64,000 nucleotides of DNA from an archaeon (lineage in GTDB: Archaea; Nanobdellota; Nanobdellia; Pacearchaeales; GW2011-AR1): contig JAIORZ010000002.1 of assembly GCA_021107855.1 (NCBI GenBank), forward strand, positions 181,425 through 245,424, given 5' to 3'. The notes under the pieces were generated by a model. That model was given only the letters and a program-made list of their open reading frames with translations, had not been told where the DNA came from and searched no databases. Positions 53,018-62,026 of this stretch are shown here, one piece after another; within the stretch, counting starts at the first letter, position 1, and each line of letters begins with the position of its first letter. Position numbers and translations under genes: made by a program.

Positions 53018-54268
53018 GTGAAAGTTTTAATGTTAGGATGGGAATTCCCCCCTTTCTTCGCTGGGGGAGCTGGAATTGTTTGCTATGAGTTAACAAAAGA
53101 AATGGTAAAAATAGACGATGTTGATTTAACCTATGTCATGCCATTCGGCCCAGATGAAGTCGCCAACCAGCATCTTAGAATTTTAATCGCCAATAAATTT
53201 AGAGGGAAGAAAATAAATTTCAAAAAAGTTCCTTCGCTACTCGGGGCGTATATGACAGAAGAGAGCTATAAAGAGAATAGGCAAAGATTAATCGACAGCG
53301 GAAAATTAACAATGGCAGATGATAATACGCTAAATTTGTATGGTATAAATTTAATCGAAGAAGTTTATAATTTTGCAGGAAGAGTAAGTACTATTGTCGA
53401 CGATGAAGAATTTGATGTCGTCCATGCCCACGACTGGACGACATTTCCAGCCGCAATCCAAGCAAGCGAACAAATGAAAAAACCATTAATCGTCCATATG
53501 CATATTACCGGATTTGATAAGTCGGGCGGGAATGGAGTGGACCCTCATATATATGCAATTGAAAAAGAAGGCATGGAAAAAGCAGACAAAATTATTGCGA
53601 TTAGTGAAAAAGTAAAAAGAGGACTCGTCAAAAATTATGGAATTAATCCTAGTAAAATAGAAATTGTTTATCATGCAAAAGTTGACGTTGGCCCAGACAC
53701 GAATTTTGATTTTCCAAAATTCAAAAGTAAAAATAAAGTTGTTTTATATGCCGGCCGGATGACCATGCAAAAGGGGCCTGAATATTTCATTGATGTCGCT
53801 AAAAAAGTTGTAAATTTTTATAAGAATGTTATTTTTATCATGATTGGGTCGGGCGACCAAATGAATCAAATGATTAGAAAAACCGCCGAAATGGGGCTCC
53901 AAGACAAATTTTTATTTCATGGATTTTATAGCAGAGACGATGCGAATAAGTTCTTTAGTATGGCTGATGTTTTTGTGATGCCCTCGGTTAGCGAGCCATT
54001 CGGGCTTGTCCCCTTTGAGGCTATAAGTAAGAATACTCCTTCAATTATTTCGAAGCAGTCTGGAGTAAGCGAAATTTTAAACAATGTTTTTAAAGTTGAT
54101 TTCTGGGATATTGATAAAATGGCGAACCAAATTGTATCGCTATTAAAATATAACGAATTACATAATACAATGAAAAAAGAAGGGCTCGACGAACTCAATA
54201 AATTAACATGGGACGAACCCGCGCGACGTTGTGTTGACATCTATAAGGAGCTTACTAGGAAGAGATAA
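53018..54268 (+). CDS. GT4-family glycosyltransferase, glycogen synthase-like
   Basis: It starts with GTG after the SD GGAGATGA. MLGWEFPPFFAGGAGIVCYELTKEM is the GT5/GT4 glycogen-synthase-type N-terminus. VVLYAGRMTMQKGPEYFIDVA and VMPSVSEPFGLVPFEAISKNTPSI are the donor-binding motifs of the C-terminal Rossmann domain. 416 aa. It most likely extends an alpha-1,4-glucan from a nucleotide-sugar. It overlaps the GH57 gene by one base (TAATG), the first of a tightly packed glucan operon. Confidence 0.88.
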   Translation: MKVLMLGWEFPPFFAGGAGIVCYELTKEMVKIDDVDLTYVMPFGPDEVANQHLRILIANKFRGKKINFKKVPSLLGAYMTEESYKENRQRLIDSGKLTMADDNTLNLYGINLIEEVYNFAGRVSTIVDDEEFDVVHAHDWTTFPAAIQASEQMKKPLIVHMHITGFDKSGGNGVDPHIYAIEKEGMEKADKIIAISEKVKRGLVKNYGINPSKIEIVYHAKVDVGPDTNFDFPKFKSKNKVVLYAGRMTMQKGPEYFIDVAKKVVNFYKNVIFIMIGSGDQMNQMIRKTAEMGLQDKFLFHGFYSRDDANKFFSMADVFVMPSVSEPFGLVPFEAISKNTPSIISKQSGVSEILNNVFKVDFWDIDKMANQIVSLLKYNELHNTMKKEGLDELNKLTWDEPARRCVDIYKELTRKR

Positions 54269-55509
54269 TGGTTTCGATGTGTTTCTATTTTCAGGTGCAC
54301 CAGCCCTACAGAATTCGAAAATATTCTATTTTTGATATCGGGAAAAAGAAAGATTACTTTGAAGATAGGTCTGAAACCGAATTAGATAATGAATGGATAA
54401 TTAATAAAATTAAAAAAAAATGCTATCTCCCAACAAATGCGATTTTACTAGAACTACTAAACAAACACCCCGAATTCAAAATCACGTTTTCTTTTTCTGG
54501 AGTATTTCTAGAACAACTCGAGGAATTCGCGCCAGAGGTCTTAGAAAGTTTCCAGGAATTGGTTGCGACTGGCAGAGTCGAAATTTTAAGTGAGACTTAT
54601 TATCATTCGTTGTCATTTTTATTTGATAAGGACGAGTTTCGTGAGCAGGTTAGATTACATGGAAAATTAGTCAAGCAATTATTTGGAGTTGAGCCGACAG
54701 TGTTTAGGAATACAGAATTAATTTATAATAACGAACTTGCAAACGAAGCCGAGGCTATGGGGTATAAAGGAATTATTGCCGAGGGCGCGGACCACTTACT
54801 TGGCTGGAGATCGCCGAATTTTTTATATAGACCGGTAGGTGCAAAAAAAATCAAGACGCTGTTAAAGAATTATAAATTAAGTGATGATGTTGCTTTTCGA
54901 TTTTCGAATCGCGGATGGAAGGAATGGCCACTTGATAGCAAAAAATATGTGCAGTGGATTAATTCGATTAATGGGAATGGTGAGGTCGTGAATTTATTTA
55001 TGGACTATGAAACTTTTGGCGAACACCAGTGGAAAGACAGCGGAATTTTTGAATTCCTTCGTTATATGCCAGGAGAATTTTTGAAGCATCCTGATAATGA
55101 TTTTAAGACTCCATCGGAGGTTATTGATTCCTATGAGGTTTGTGGCGAGTATGACGCATGCGAATTTGTTTCGTGGACCGATTTAGAAAGAGATTTAAGT
55201 GCATGGATGGGGAATGAACTTCAAGATGCCGCGACTAAAAGAGTTTATGTCTTGGGCAAAAAAGTGAAATTAACTGGGAGCGGATTACTGGTCCATCAAT
55301 GGCGGAAATTGCTTACGAGCAACCACTTTTATTATATGGGCACTAAACATTTCGGCAACGGAAATCTTAACCCTTATGAAAGTCCCTATGAAGCGTTTAT
55401 AGCTTACATGAATGTATTACAAGATTTGGAGATGGAAGTAAGCGACATCCTGAAAGAAAGGGGATTTTTAGTTAATGGCGAAATTGTTAACAATAAAATA
55501 AATTTATAA
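54268..55509 (+). CDS. GH57-family alpha-amylase / glucanotransferase-like enzyme
   Basis: CFYFQVHQPYRIR is the GH57 N-terminal motif, GRVEILSETYYHSLSFLF the second, TVFRNTELIYNNELANEAEAMGYKGI the nucleophile glutamate region, and MDYETFGEHQWKDSGIFEFLRYMPG the acid motif. 413 aa, as in short archaeal GH57 amylases. It would cut or rearrange alpha-1,4-glucan in the cytoplasm (no signal peptide). Together with the preceding synthase it forms the core of a glycogen-type pathway. Confidence 0.92.
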   Translation: MVSMCFYFQVHQPYRIRKYSIFDIGKKKDYFEDRSETELDNEWIINKIKKKCYLPTNAILLELLNKHPEFKITFSFSGVFLEQLEEFAPEVLESFQELVATGRVEILSETYYHSLSFLFDKDEFREQVRLHGKLVKQLFGVEPTVFRNTELIYNNELANEAEAMGYKGIIAEGADHLLGWRSPNFLYRPVGAKKIKTLLKNYKLSDDVAFRFSNRGWKEWPLDSKKYVQWINSINGNGEVVNLFMDYETFGEHQWKDSGIFEFLRYMPGEFLKHPDNDFKTPSEVIDSYEVCGEYDACEFVSWTDLERDLSAWMGNELQDAATKRVYVLGKKVKLTGSGLLVHQWRKLLTSNHFYYMGTKHFGNGNLNPYESPYEAFIAYMNVLQDLEMEVSDILKERGFLVNGEIVNNKINL

Positions 55510-55535
55510 AGAACAAAAAACATAATAAATAAAAG

Positions 55536-55838
55536 ATGGTGATAGATCGATTTTATCTCTCTAATGGAGATAGTGCTGGAGACCTGAGGGAACTCTTAAG
55601 TAGGTTGAGAGTTGTCGACGAAGAATGCTTCTCGCATCACGTAAACAAAAAGAAAAATGATTTTGCAAACTGGATTAAGAAATGTGTGAAGGACAAGGTT
55701 TTAGCTAAGAAGATTGAAAAATTGAAAAGCAAAGAAAAAATTATTCTTGCCATTGACAAAAGAATTAATACTCCCGCAAGAGTTAAGAAAAGGATTATTA
55801 GAAAAATAAAGGAGGCGATTTTGGATGGGGCGAGCTAA
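55536..55838 (+). CDS. DUF5752-family small protein, first copy
   Basis: FYLSNGDSAGDLRELLSRLRVVDEECFSHHVNKKKNDFANWIKKCVKD is the DUF5752 pattern (F-L-x-x-G ... F-x-x-H ... KNDFxxWI). 100 aa, basic and helical. It overlaps the MinD-like gene by 14 bases. A second copy follows that gene. The family is of unknown function and in archaea often sits near glucan metabolism genes, so a regulatory or carbohydrate-linked role is possible. Confidence 0.8.
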   Translation: MVIDRFYLSNGDSAGDLRELLSRLRVVDEECFSHHVNKKKNDFANWIKKCVKDKVLAKKIEKLKSKEKIILAIDKRINTPARVKKRIIRKIKEAILDGAS

Positions 55839-56616
55839 AGTTTTTGGTGTGATTGCTTTGAAGGGCGGAGTGGGGAAGACAACCGTCGTTTCCAATCTGG
55901 GAGCATCCTTAGCACGAGATTATGGGAAGAAGGTTCTGATGATTGATGCGAATTTTTCTACTCCACATTTAGGCTTACACCTGGGACTTCTTAATCCAAA
56001 ATACACCCTCCACCACGTTCTAAACGACAACCTCTCTATCTTCGAGGCTATCTATCAACACGAGTTAGGGTTTCACATTATCCCAGGAAAACTCGCTCCT
56101 TTCCAAACTGCACCCCTTGACCTAAAAAATAAACTTGAAGAATTAAGAGACATTTACGACGTTATTTTAATTGATTCATCACCTTCTTTAAACGAAGAAA
56201 TGTATGCAACAATGGCCGCTTCAGATGAATTGCTAGTTGTAAGTTCCCCAGATTACCCCACGCTCTCTTCTACAATCCACGCAATTAGAGTTGCAGACAA
56301 AAGAGAAGCAAAGATTCACGGGATCGTTATAAATAAAGCCTACAAGAAAAAATTCGAATTATCAAAAAGAGATATAGAGGGAGCTTCTGGGTCAAAAGTT
56401 TTATCTGTTATCCCTGAAAATTTTAGAGTTTTATCCTCACTATCCAGGATGGTTCCCATGATTGTCAATTTCCCAAGACAAAATGTTTCGCTCGAATATA
56501 GACGATTAGCCGGGCTTTTAGTTGGGGAGAAAACGAAGAGATGGTTTAGTAAAACTAAAAAAGTAACCAAGAGTAAAACTAAAAAGAAGAAGACCAAGAA
56601 AAATGCGACTAAATGA
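55825..56616 (+). CDS. MinD/ParA-type ATPase
   Basis: VIALKGGVGKTTVVSNLGASLARDYGKKVLMIDANFSTPHLG carries the deviant Walker A motif and switch I of MinD. VILIDSSPSLNEEMYATMAASDELLVVSSPDYPTL carries switch II. The C-terminal 30 residues are lysine/threonine-rich (KTKKKKTKK), unlike the usual amphipathic MinD helix, so membrane binding is doubtful. It lies between two DUF5752 genes, all overlapping, which implies a complex. It may position or regulate a cell structure such as glucan granules; that is inference. Confidence 0.88.
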   Translation: MGRAKVFGVIALKGGVGKTTVVSNLGASLARDYGKKVLMIDANFSTPHLGLHLGLLNPKYTLHHVLNDNLSIFEAIYQHELGFHIIPGKLAPFQTAPLDLKNKLEELRDIYDVILIDSSPSLNEEMYATMAASDELLVVSSPDYPTLSSTIHAIRVADKREAKIHGIVINKAYKKKFELSKRDIEGASGSKVLSVIPENFRVLSSLSRMVPMIVNFPRQNVSLEYRRLAGLLVGEKTKRWFSKTKKVTKSKTKKKKTKKNATK

Positions 56617-56911
56617 AAAACTTGCGAAAAAAATCCTAAAAAATGTTAACAAAAAGAACAAATTTTTTTGTTCCAATGGAGAAGTCTTTTCTAATTTAAA
56701 TGATTTAGAAAAAGGATTAGAAAAAATGGATAACAAAACTTTTTTACATCATGCCCGTAAGGGGAAAAATGACTTTTCAAATTGGATTAAAGAGTGCATT
56801 GGGGATGTTCGATTAGCAGATGGTCTAGTTGGGTTGAGCAAGAAAAGTTCTTCGAAGAAAATTGAATCTCGGATAACTTATATCGAAAGATATCTTGAGA
56901 AGAGAGCATGA
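56603..56911 (+). CDS. DUF5752-family small protein, second copy
   Basis: FFCSNGEVFSNLNDLEKGLEKMDNKTFLHHARKGKNDFSNWIKECIGDVRLA is the same DUF5752 pattern as the gene at 55536. It has an extra lysine-rich N-terminus. It overlaps the MinD-like gene by 14 bases and the GH15 gene by four. The two copies share the layout but not much identity outside the KNDFxNWI core, so the duplication is old. Confidence 0.8.
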   Translation: MRLNEKLAKKILKNVNKKNKFFCSNGEVFSNLNDLEKGLEKMDNKTFLHHARKGKNDFSNWIKECIGDVRLADGLVGLSKKSSSKKIESRITYIERYLEKRA

Positions 56912-58872
56912 CCCGGCACGTGATTCTCGGAAACGGGAATATGCTTGTTTGCACAGACAAGAACGCTTTAATCAGAGATTTCTATTATCCTTACGTCGGA
57001 CAAGAAAATCATGTTTCTGGGAATGTCCATCGTATAGGCGTTTGGGTTGATGGGGCGTTCAGTTGGCTAACTCAAGAGGACTGGGAAATTAATATAAAAT
57101 ATAAAAAAGATTCTTTAGTGAGCGACGTTAAGGCCATAAATCATAAGTTGGGCGTTGAACTGTCCATGGTGGAAGCTGTGCATTTTGAAAAAAATGTTTA
57201 TTTAAGAAATTTGAAAGTTAAAAATAATTTTGATTCAAAAAGAGAAATCCGAGTTTTTTTCTCGCAACATTTTCACATTTCAGAGGATACTATTGGAGCT
57301 AGTATTTTTTATGACCCGAAAACAAATTCTATTGTAAACTATAAAGGGAAACGATATTTTTTGATGGGGGGGCAAAGCGAAGGGAAAGATTTTGATGATT
57401 ATACAACTGGGATTGCTGGAGGAGTTGCCAACAAAGAGGGGTCCTATGTTGATTGTGAAGATGGAGTTTTAAGCAAGAACCCTGTTGAACACGGCTCGAC
57501 CGATTCTGCAATTGGATTTAGTTTAAAGGTTGAAGCTGGAAAAGAAAAGGGACTCAATTATTGGATTGCAATCGGGGAAAGGTATGATGACGTTTGCGAA
57601 ATCCGAAATTTTATTTTAAAGAAAGGGTTTGCAAAGTTGATGGAAGATACCACAAATCACTGGATAAAATGGGGGAAGAAGAGAAATATTAATTTTAATA
57701 AATTAGATGAAGGAATTGTCAATTTATTCAAACGGTCACTTTTAATTATTAGAGCGCAGACAGATAACCATGGAGCTACAATGGCCGCCAACGACACGCA
57801 CACTCTTCGTTTCAAAAGAGACACCTACAGTTACATGTGGCCACGGGACGGAGCCTTAATCTCTAGAAGCTTAGATCATACCGGACATAGCAATTTAACG
57901 AAGAATTTTTTTAAATTTTGTTCGGAAGTCATTGGAGAAGAAGGCTACTTAATGCATAAGTATAATCCTGACGGCTCACTTGGGAGTTCGTGGCATTCTT
58001 GGCTAAAAGGGGACAAGATTCAGTTGCCGATTCAGGAAGATGAGACGGCACTTGTTTTGGATGCGCTTTGGAAACATTATGAGAAGTATGGAGATAAAGA
58101 TGGCATGATTAAAAAGATGTATAAGGGATTTATCAAGAGTATGGGAGATTTTTTAGCTACATTTCGTGACCCAAAGACGGGGTTACCTAAAGAGAGTTAT
58201 GATTTATGGGAAGAGAAGCTAGGAATCCATACATTCACATGCTCCGCAGTTTATGCTGGACTGGTTGCTGCTGGTAAATTTGCGGAAGTTTTCGGGACAA
58301 AGAAAGATGCTAAAAAGTATTTGGAGATAGCCGAGAAGATGAAAGAAGCAACGTTAGAATATTTATATGATAAAGATAGGAAAATTTTTGTTAAAGGAGT
58401 TTATTATGATAAGGATGGGAAGTTGAAGATGGATGGGACTATTGATGCGAGTACTTTTTATGGGTTGTTTGAGTTTAGATTGCTTGATTTTGACGATGAG
58501 AGATTACTTAGGACGGTTGATGCCACACTGGAACAACTTTGGTTTGATGACGAATGTAGCGGACTTGCTAGATATGAAAACGACCGCTATCATCGAATCC
58601 CTGAGCAAAGAGAAAATTCTTGGATAATTTCTACGATGTGGTTGGCGGAGTATTATATTACAAGGGCGCGAACTGTGAAAGATTTGGCTTTGGCGAAGGA
58701 CCTTTTTGATTGGGTCGTCGAAAGGTCGCTTCCTTCTGGGGTTTTGTCGGAGCAACTTAACCCTAAAAATTGTCATCCGGTGAGTGTCGCTCCGCTCACT
58801 TGGAGTCATGCCGGGTTTATTGTCGCGGTTATTAAGTATCTTAGGAAATTGAAGGAACTAAGGAAAGCTTAA
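56908..58872 (+). CDS. GH15-family glucoamylase-like hydrolase
   Basis: The N-terminal beta-sandwich (VILGNGNMLVCTDKNALIRDFYYPYVGQENHV) and the (alpha/alpha)6 barrel with RDTYSYMWPRDGALISRSLDHTG, IQEDETALVLDALW and ENSWIISTMWLAEYY match GH15 archaeal glucoamylases. The catalytic glutamates are expected at QEDE and near PLTWSHAGFI. 654 aa. It releases glucose from alpha-glucans, here inside the cell because no signal peptide is present. It is followed by GAPDH 35 bases later. Confidence 0.93.
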   Translation: MTRHVILGNGNMLVCTDKNALIRDFYYPYVGQENHVSGNVHRIGVWVDGAFSWLTQEDWEINIKYKKDSLVSDVKAINHKLGVELSMVEAVHFEKNVYLRNLKVKNNFDSKREIRVFFSQHFHISEDTIGASIFYDPKTNSIVNYKGKRYFLMGGQSEGKDFDDYTTGIAGGVANKEGSYVDCEDGVLSKNPVEHGSTDSAIGFSLKVEAGKEKGLNYWIAIGERYDDVCEIRNFILKKGFAKLMEDTTNHWIKWGKKRNINFNKLDEGIVNLFKRSLLIIRAQTDNHGATMAANDTHTLRFKRDTYSYMWPRDGALISRSLDHTGHSNLTKNFFKFCSEVIGEEGYLMHKYNPDGSLGSSWHSWLKGDKIQLPIQEDETALVLDALWKHYEKYGDKDGMIKKMYKGFIKSMGDFLATFRDPKTGLPKESYDLWEEKLGIHTFTCSAVYAGLVAAGKFAEVFGTKKDAKKYLEIAEKMKEATLEYLYDKDRKIFVKGVYYDKDGKLKMDGTIDASTFYGLFEFRLLDFDDERLLRTVDATLEQLWFDDECSGLARYENDRYHRIPEQRENSWIISTMWLAEYYITRARTVKDLALAKDLFDWVVERSLPSGVLSEQLNPKNCHPVSVAPLTWSHAGFIVAVIKYLRKLKELRKA

Positions 58873-58907
58873 TAAAGTTGTATCTGATTGTAGTGTTGAG
58901 GTGTCAA

Positions 58908-59888
58908 ATGAGAATTGCTATTAATGGATTTGGTAGAATTGGACGAGCGGTTTTCCGCATTGCACTTGAAAAAGGATACAACGTCGTCGCTATTAATGAT
59001 TTAACCGATATTGAGAATTTGGTTTATTTGTTGAAACACGATTCTGTTTATGGCAAATATGGAAAGAAAGTTTCTCATGGCGAGAATTTTATCAAAGTTG
59101 GAAATAAAAAAGTAGTCGTTTGCTCAGAAAAAGACCCCTTATTTTTACCGTGGAAAAAATTGAAGGTTGATGTTGCAATTGAAGCGACGGGATTTTTTAG
59201 AGATAGAGATGGTGCGGGGAAGCATTTGAAGGCAGGAGCAAAACGAGTTGTAATCTCAGCTCCCGGAAAAGATGTCGATAAAATGATTGTCTTAGGAATT
59301 AACGAAAAGAATCTAAAGAAAAATGATAAAATTATTTCCATGGCTTCTTGCACTACAAATTGTTTAGCCCCAGTTGCTAAAGTCCTAGATGATACCTTCG
59401 GAATTAAACAGGGTTTTATGACGACGATTCACGCTTATACAAACGACCAGAAGATTTTGGATGTCCCACATAAAGACTTCCGACGAGGTCGGGCTGCCGC
59501 TCAAAATTTCATTCCAACATCTAGCGGAGCAACAAAAGCTGTCTGTGAAGTTATCCCAAGTTTGAAGGGGAAAATGGACGGGCTTGCTATTCGCGGACCA
59601 ATCGCATGTGGAAGTATTGTAGATTTTGTTGTAACACTAAAAAAGTCCGCGACCAAGAAAAGCATAAATGCCGCAATGAAAAAAGCGGCTAACGGCAAAA
59701 TGAAGGGAATTTTGAAATATAGCGAGGATGATATGGTTTCCTCGGATGTAGTTGGAGATTCGCACTCCTCGATTTTTGATTCAAAACTAACGCAAGCAAA
59801 TGGGAAAGTTGTGAAGGTTTTGAGTTGGTATGATAACGAATTTGGATACAGTTCCAGGCTTGTAGATTTATTAGGGAAGTTGAGATAA
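58908..59888 (+). CDS. gap: Glyceraldehyde-3-phosphate dehydrogenase, bacterial class I type
   Basis: MRIAINGFGRIGRAVFR is the NAD-binding start, ASCTTNCLAP the active-site cysteine, HAYTNDQ and WYDNEFGYSSRLVDL the bacterial/eukaryotic class I motifs. Most archaea have the unrelated-looking class II enzyme (archaeal GAPDH), so transfer from bacteria is likely, though the class I form is also known in halophiles. The track's TTG start at 58878 is replaced by ATG 58908, preceded by GAGGTGT. It makes 1,3-bisphosphoglycerate for PGK encoded 2 kb away. Confidence 0.93.
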   Translation: MRIAINGFGRIGRAVFRIALEKGYNVVAINDLTDIENLVYLLKHDSVYGKYGKKVSHGENFIKVGNKKVVVCSEKDPLFLPWKKLKVDVAIEATGFFRDRDGAGKHLKAGAKRVVISAPGKDVDKMIVLGINEKNLKKNDKIISMASCTTNCLAPVAKVLDDTFGIKQGFMTTIHAYTNDQKILDVPHKDFRRGRAAAQNFIPTSSGATKAVCEVIPSLKGKMDGLAIRGPIACGSIVDFVVTLKKSATKKSINAAMKKAANGKMKGILKYSEDDMVSSDVVGDSHSSIFDSKLTQANGKVVKVLSWYDNEFGYSSRLVDLLGKLR

Positions 59889-59890
59889 GA

Positions 59891-61921
59891 TTATTTTACC
59901 TCTTTTAAAACGACGGTTCCGTATGGGGCTAGAACTGGAAGAATGATTTCTTTATCTAGTAATTCGAAATTATTTGAAGGAGTAACCTCAAATATTTCTT
60001 TATAATTTGCCACTCCGAATCCGGCGTAAGATAATTTATCTGAATTTAAAACTACCTCATATTTTTTGCCCGACTCGATACCTATTTTGTAATTGTAATG
60101 TTTCCAGCTGGATGTGTTTATTACGGCGAGATATCTTGATTGTTCTCCTTCTAAGTTGCTTCTTTCGACAACTAGAACTTTGTTTTTATCGTCGACATTT
60201 AGGAATTTTCTGTTCTTAGTTCTGCTCGACCAGAATGCTGGGTCTTCCATTAGTGAGTTGACGTCCTTTTTGTAGTTGATTAGCGCGCTTGATATTTCGT
60301 TGAAAGATTGGAACCATTCTATTGAAGAATTGTGCTCGAAGGTTCCTGGTTGGAGCAAGAATGTTTGCAGTAAATCGAGGGTTCTTCCTTCTGCGAGAAA
60401 AGAGATGATTGCCTCCATGACCTTAATTTTTCCTATACTGTGAATGTGGTTTGCGGGGCTTCCTTCCATCATGCAGTTATATGCGAACGCTCCGGTGCAT
60501 CTCATTTCCATCAATCCCGCCGCCGCATCGTGATTATGAAAGTCCGCTACGGTTGAATTAGATTTCCCCCATTTTTTCTCTTCGCTGATACGCTCGTATT
60601 TCCAAACGGTTGTCTCTTCTGAGGATTTGAACATATATTTTGTATGGAAGTAGTAGGTCATTCGTGATGAGTTGTAGCATGTGGCGCCGAGTGCTCTTGG
60701 GTCGCTTTCTATCGGAGCCACGAGCAGCCTTGCGTTGTCACCATAGAAATAATGTGCTTCGTAGTGAATTAGTGCCGCTGGGTTGAAAGAGTAGATTGCG
60801 GAATTTAGTTCTCTTAAAAAAACTCTTCCGTTCGGTCTCTCATCTCCCTGCCCAGCGTCGCCATATCTTATTATCCCATCGATGTTATCTATTCTGAGCC
60901 CGTCTACTTTATAGTGTTTCATAAAATGGATGCAACTTGAGATGAAAAAATCCCTGACGTAACTGTTGTCGATATCTATTCTCATCGTGCCCCACGGGGT
61001 TTCTTCTTTCAGGTAAAGAAGTCTTTCGTGCCCGTTTTCAGAATTTGGTTTTTTCCATTGCTGTATCCCATTTTGGTTGAAGCTTTGCCCAAAGATTTCG
61101 TAGTCTTTGTGTGGGAGGTGTCCCATGACGAAGTCTCCGATAACCGCGATTCCCTCTTTGTGAAACATGTCTATCATATACGCGAAATCGTCCGGGTTGC
61201 CCCAGTTTTTTTGGATTGCGAATTGGAATGGGACCAAATATCTGAATTTCCAGTTGTCTCCGTCTATGTTTTGCGCGAAAGGCAAGAATTGCACCGTGTT
61301 GAATCCTAATCTTTTGATTTCTTTGATTACTCCTGACTCTGCTATGAATTTGTAGAATTTGTGCTGGTCGACATCTCTTCCACAGACCCCTTCCTTGTCC
61401 GCGAAATGGACTATTAAACCCGGAAGGTCTGTTTGTAGAATTTTTGTTGACCTGTCAAATGTATTTATGAAATCGAATTTTTGCTTGTAAGAAGATGGAT
61501 CTCCGTAGTCCCAGAATACGGTGTTTCCGAAATCCGTGAAGTATGCTCCGGCTGGGTCTTGAATGATAAAAGAGTTGCTTGTATTTTTGTCTAGAACTAG
61601 GAATTTGTATTCGTCTTTGTGTTTTATGTTTGTTAGTGCTATTGTTCCGATGACGGAGTGTTCGTCCTTTTTTAATTTGTAAGAAGTCAATTTTTCTGGG
61701 TCTTTCTGCCAGTCATTGAAAGACCCCACTATAAAAACTTCTAGGTTTTTGTTGTCGATTAAAACTCTGAATTCTATTTTTGAAGCTTCCCCTTTTTCGT
61801 TTCTTTCTATCACCTTTGGCCCGTAATTAGAATCCCACTTGCTCAGCTCTTTCTTCGGCGTTCTTTTCCCCGATAAAATTTCCCATTGATAGTCATTGGC
61901 TTCTGTCATCATCATAAACAT
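59891..61921 (-). CDS. GH13 alpha-glucan branching-type enzyme with N-terminal CBM48
   Basis: Residues 20-150 form an N-terminal CBM48/E-set domain (VFIVGSFNDWQKDP, DEYKFLVLD). The GH13 barrel has GFNTVQFLPF, IAVIGDFVMGHLPH (region I), VDGLRIDNIDG (region II, nucleophile Asp), ALIHYEAHYF (region III, Glu) and FHNHDAAAG (region IV, Asp). The 676-aa architecture is that of 1,4-alpha-glucan branching enzymes. The gene is convergent with gap, ending two bases beyond its stop. The TATA box (AAATATAAAAG, about 61931-61941) would allow a start at any of the closely spaced ATGs at 61909-61921. Confidence 0.88.
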   Translation of the reverse strand: MFMMMTEANDYQWEILSGKRTPKKELSKWDSNYGPKVIERNEKGEASKIEFRVLIDNKNLEVFIVGSFNDWQKDPEKLTSYKLKKDEHSVIGTIALTNIKHKDEYKFLVLDKNTSNSFIIQDPAGAYFTDFGNTVFWDYGDPSSYKQKFDFINTFDRSTKILQTDLPGLIVHFADKEGVCGRDVDQHKFYKFIAESGVIKEIKRLGFNTVQFLPFAQNIDGDNWKFRYLVPFQFAIQKNWGNPDDFAYMIDMFHKEGIAVIGDFVMGHLPHKDYEIFGQSFNQNGIQQWKKPNSENGHERLLYLKEETPWGTMRIDIDNSYVRDFFISSCIHFMKHYKVDGLRIDNIDGIIRYGDAGQGDERPNGRVFLRELNSAIYSFNPAALIHYEAHYFYGDNARLLVAPIESDPRALGATCYNSSRMTYYFHTKYMFKSSEETTVWKYERISEEKKWGKSNSTVADFHNHDAAAGLMEMRCTGAFAYNCMMEGSPANHIHSIGKIKVMEAIISFLAEGRTLDLLQTFLLQPGTFEHNSSIEWFQSFNEISSALINYKKDVNSLMEDPAFWSSRTKNRKFLNVDDKNKVLVVERSNLEGEQSRYLAVINTSSWKHYNYKIGIESGKKYEVVLNSDKLSYAGFGVANYKEIFEVTPSNNFELLDKEIILPVLAPYGTVVLKEVK

Positions 61922-61950
61922 GTTAAGATGCTTTTATATTTATTGAAAGG

Positions 61951-61982
61951 TTTGGCCTCAAACGGCATGACTCTGGTGAGCC
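61951..61982 (-). repeat. Dispersed hairpin repeat, copy C (between GH13 and pgk)
   Basis: On the minus strand GGCTCACCAGAGTCATGCC-gtttga-GGC-CAAA matches copy A over its first 19 bases and keeps the GCC/GGC hairpin. Here it is intergenic, 45 bp before pgk. Confidence 0.75.
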
Positions 61983-62026
61983 CGAAAGTTTAAAATTGGT
62001 GTGTTCTTATTGTTTTAAGGTGACAT

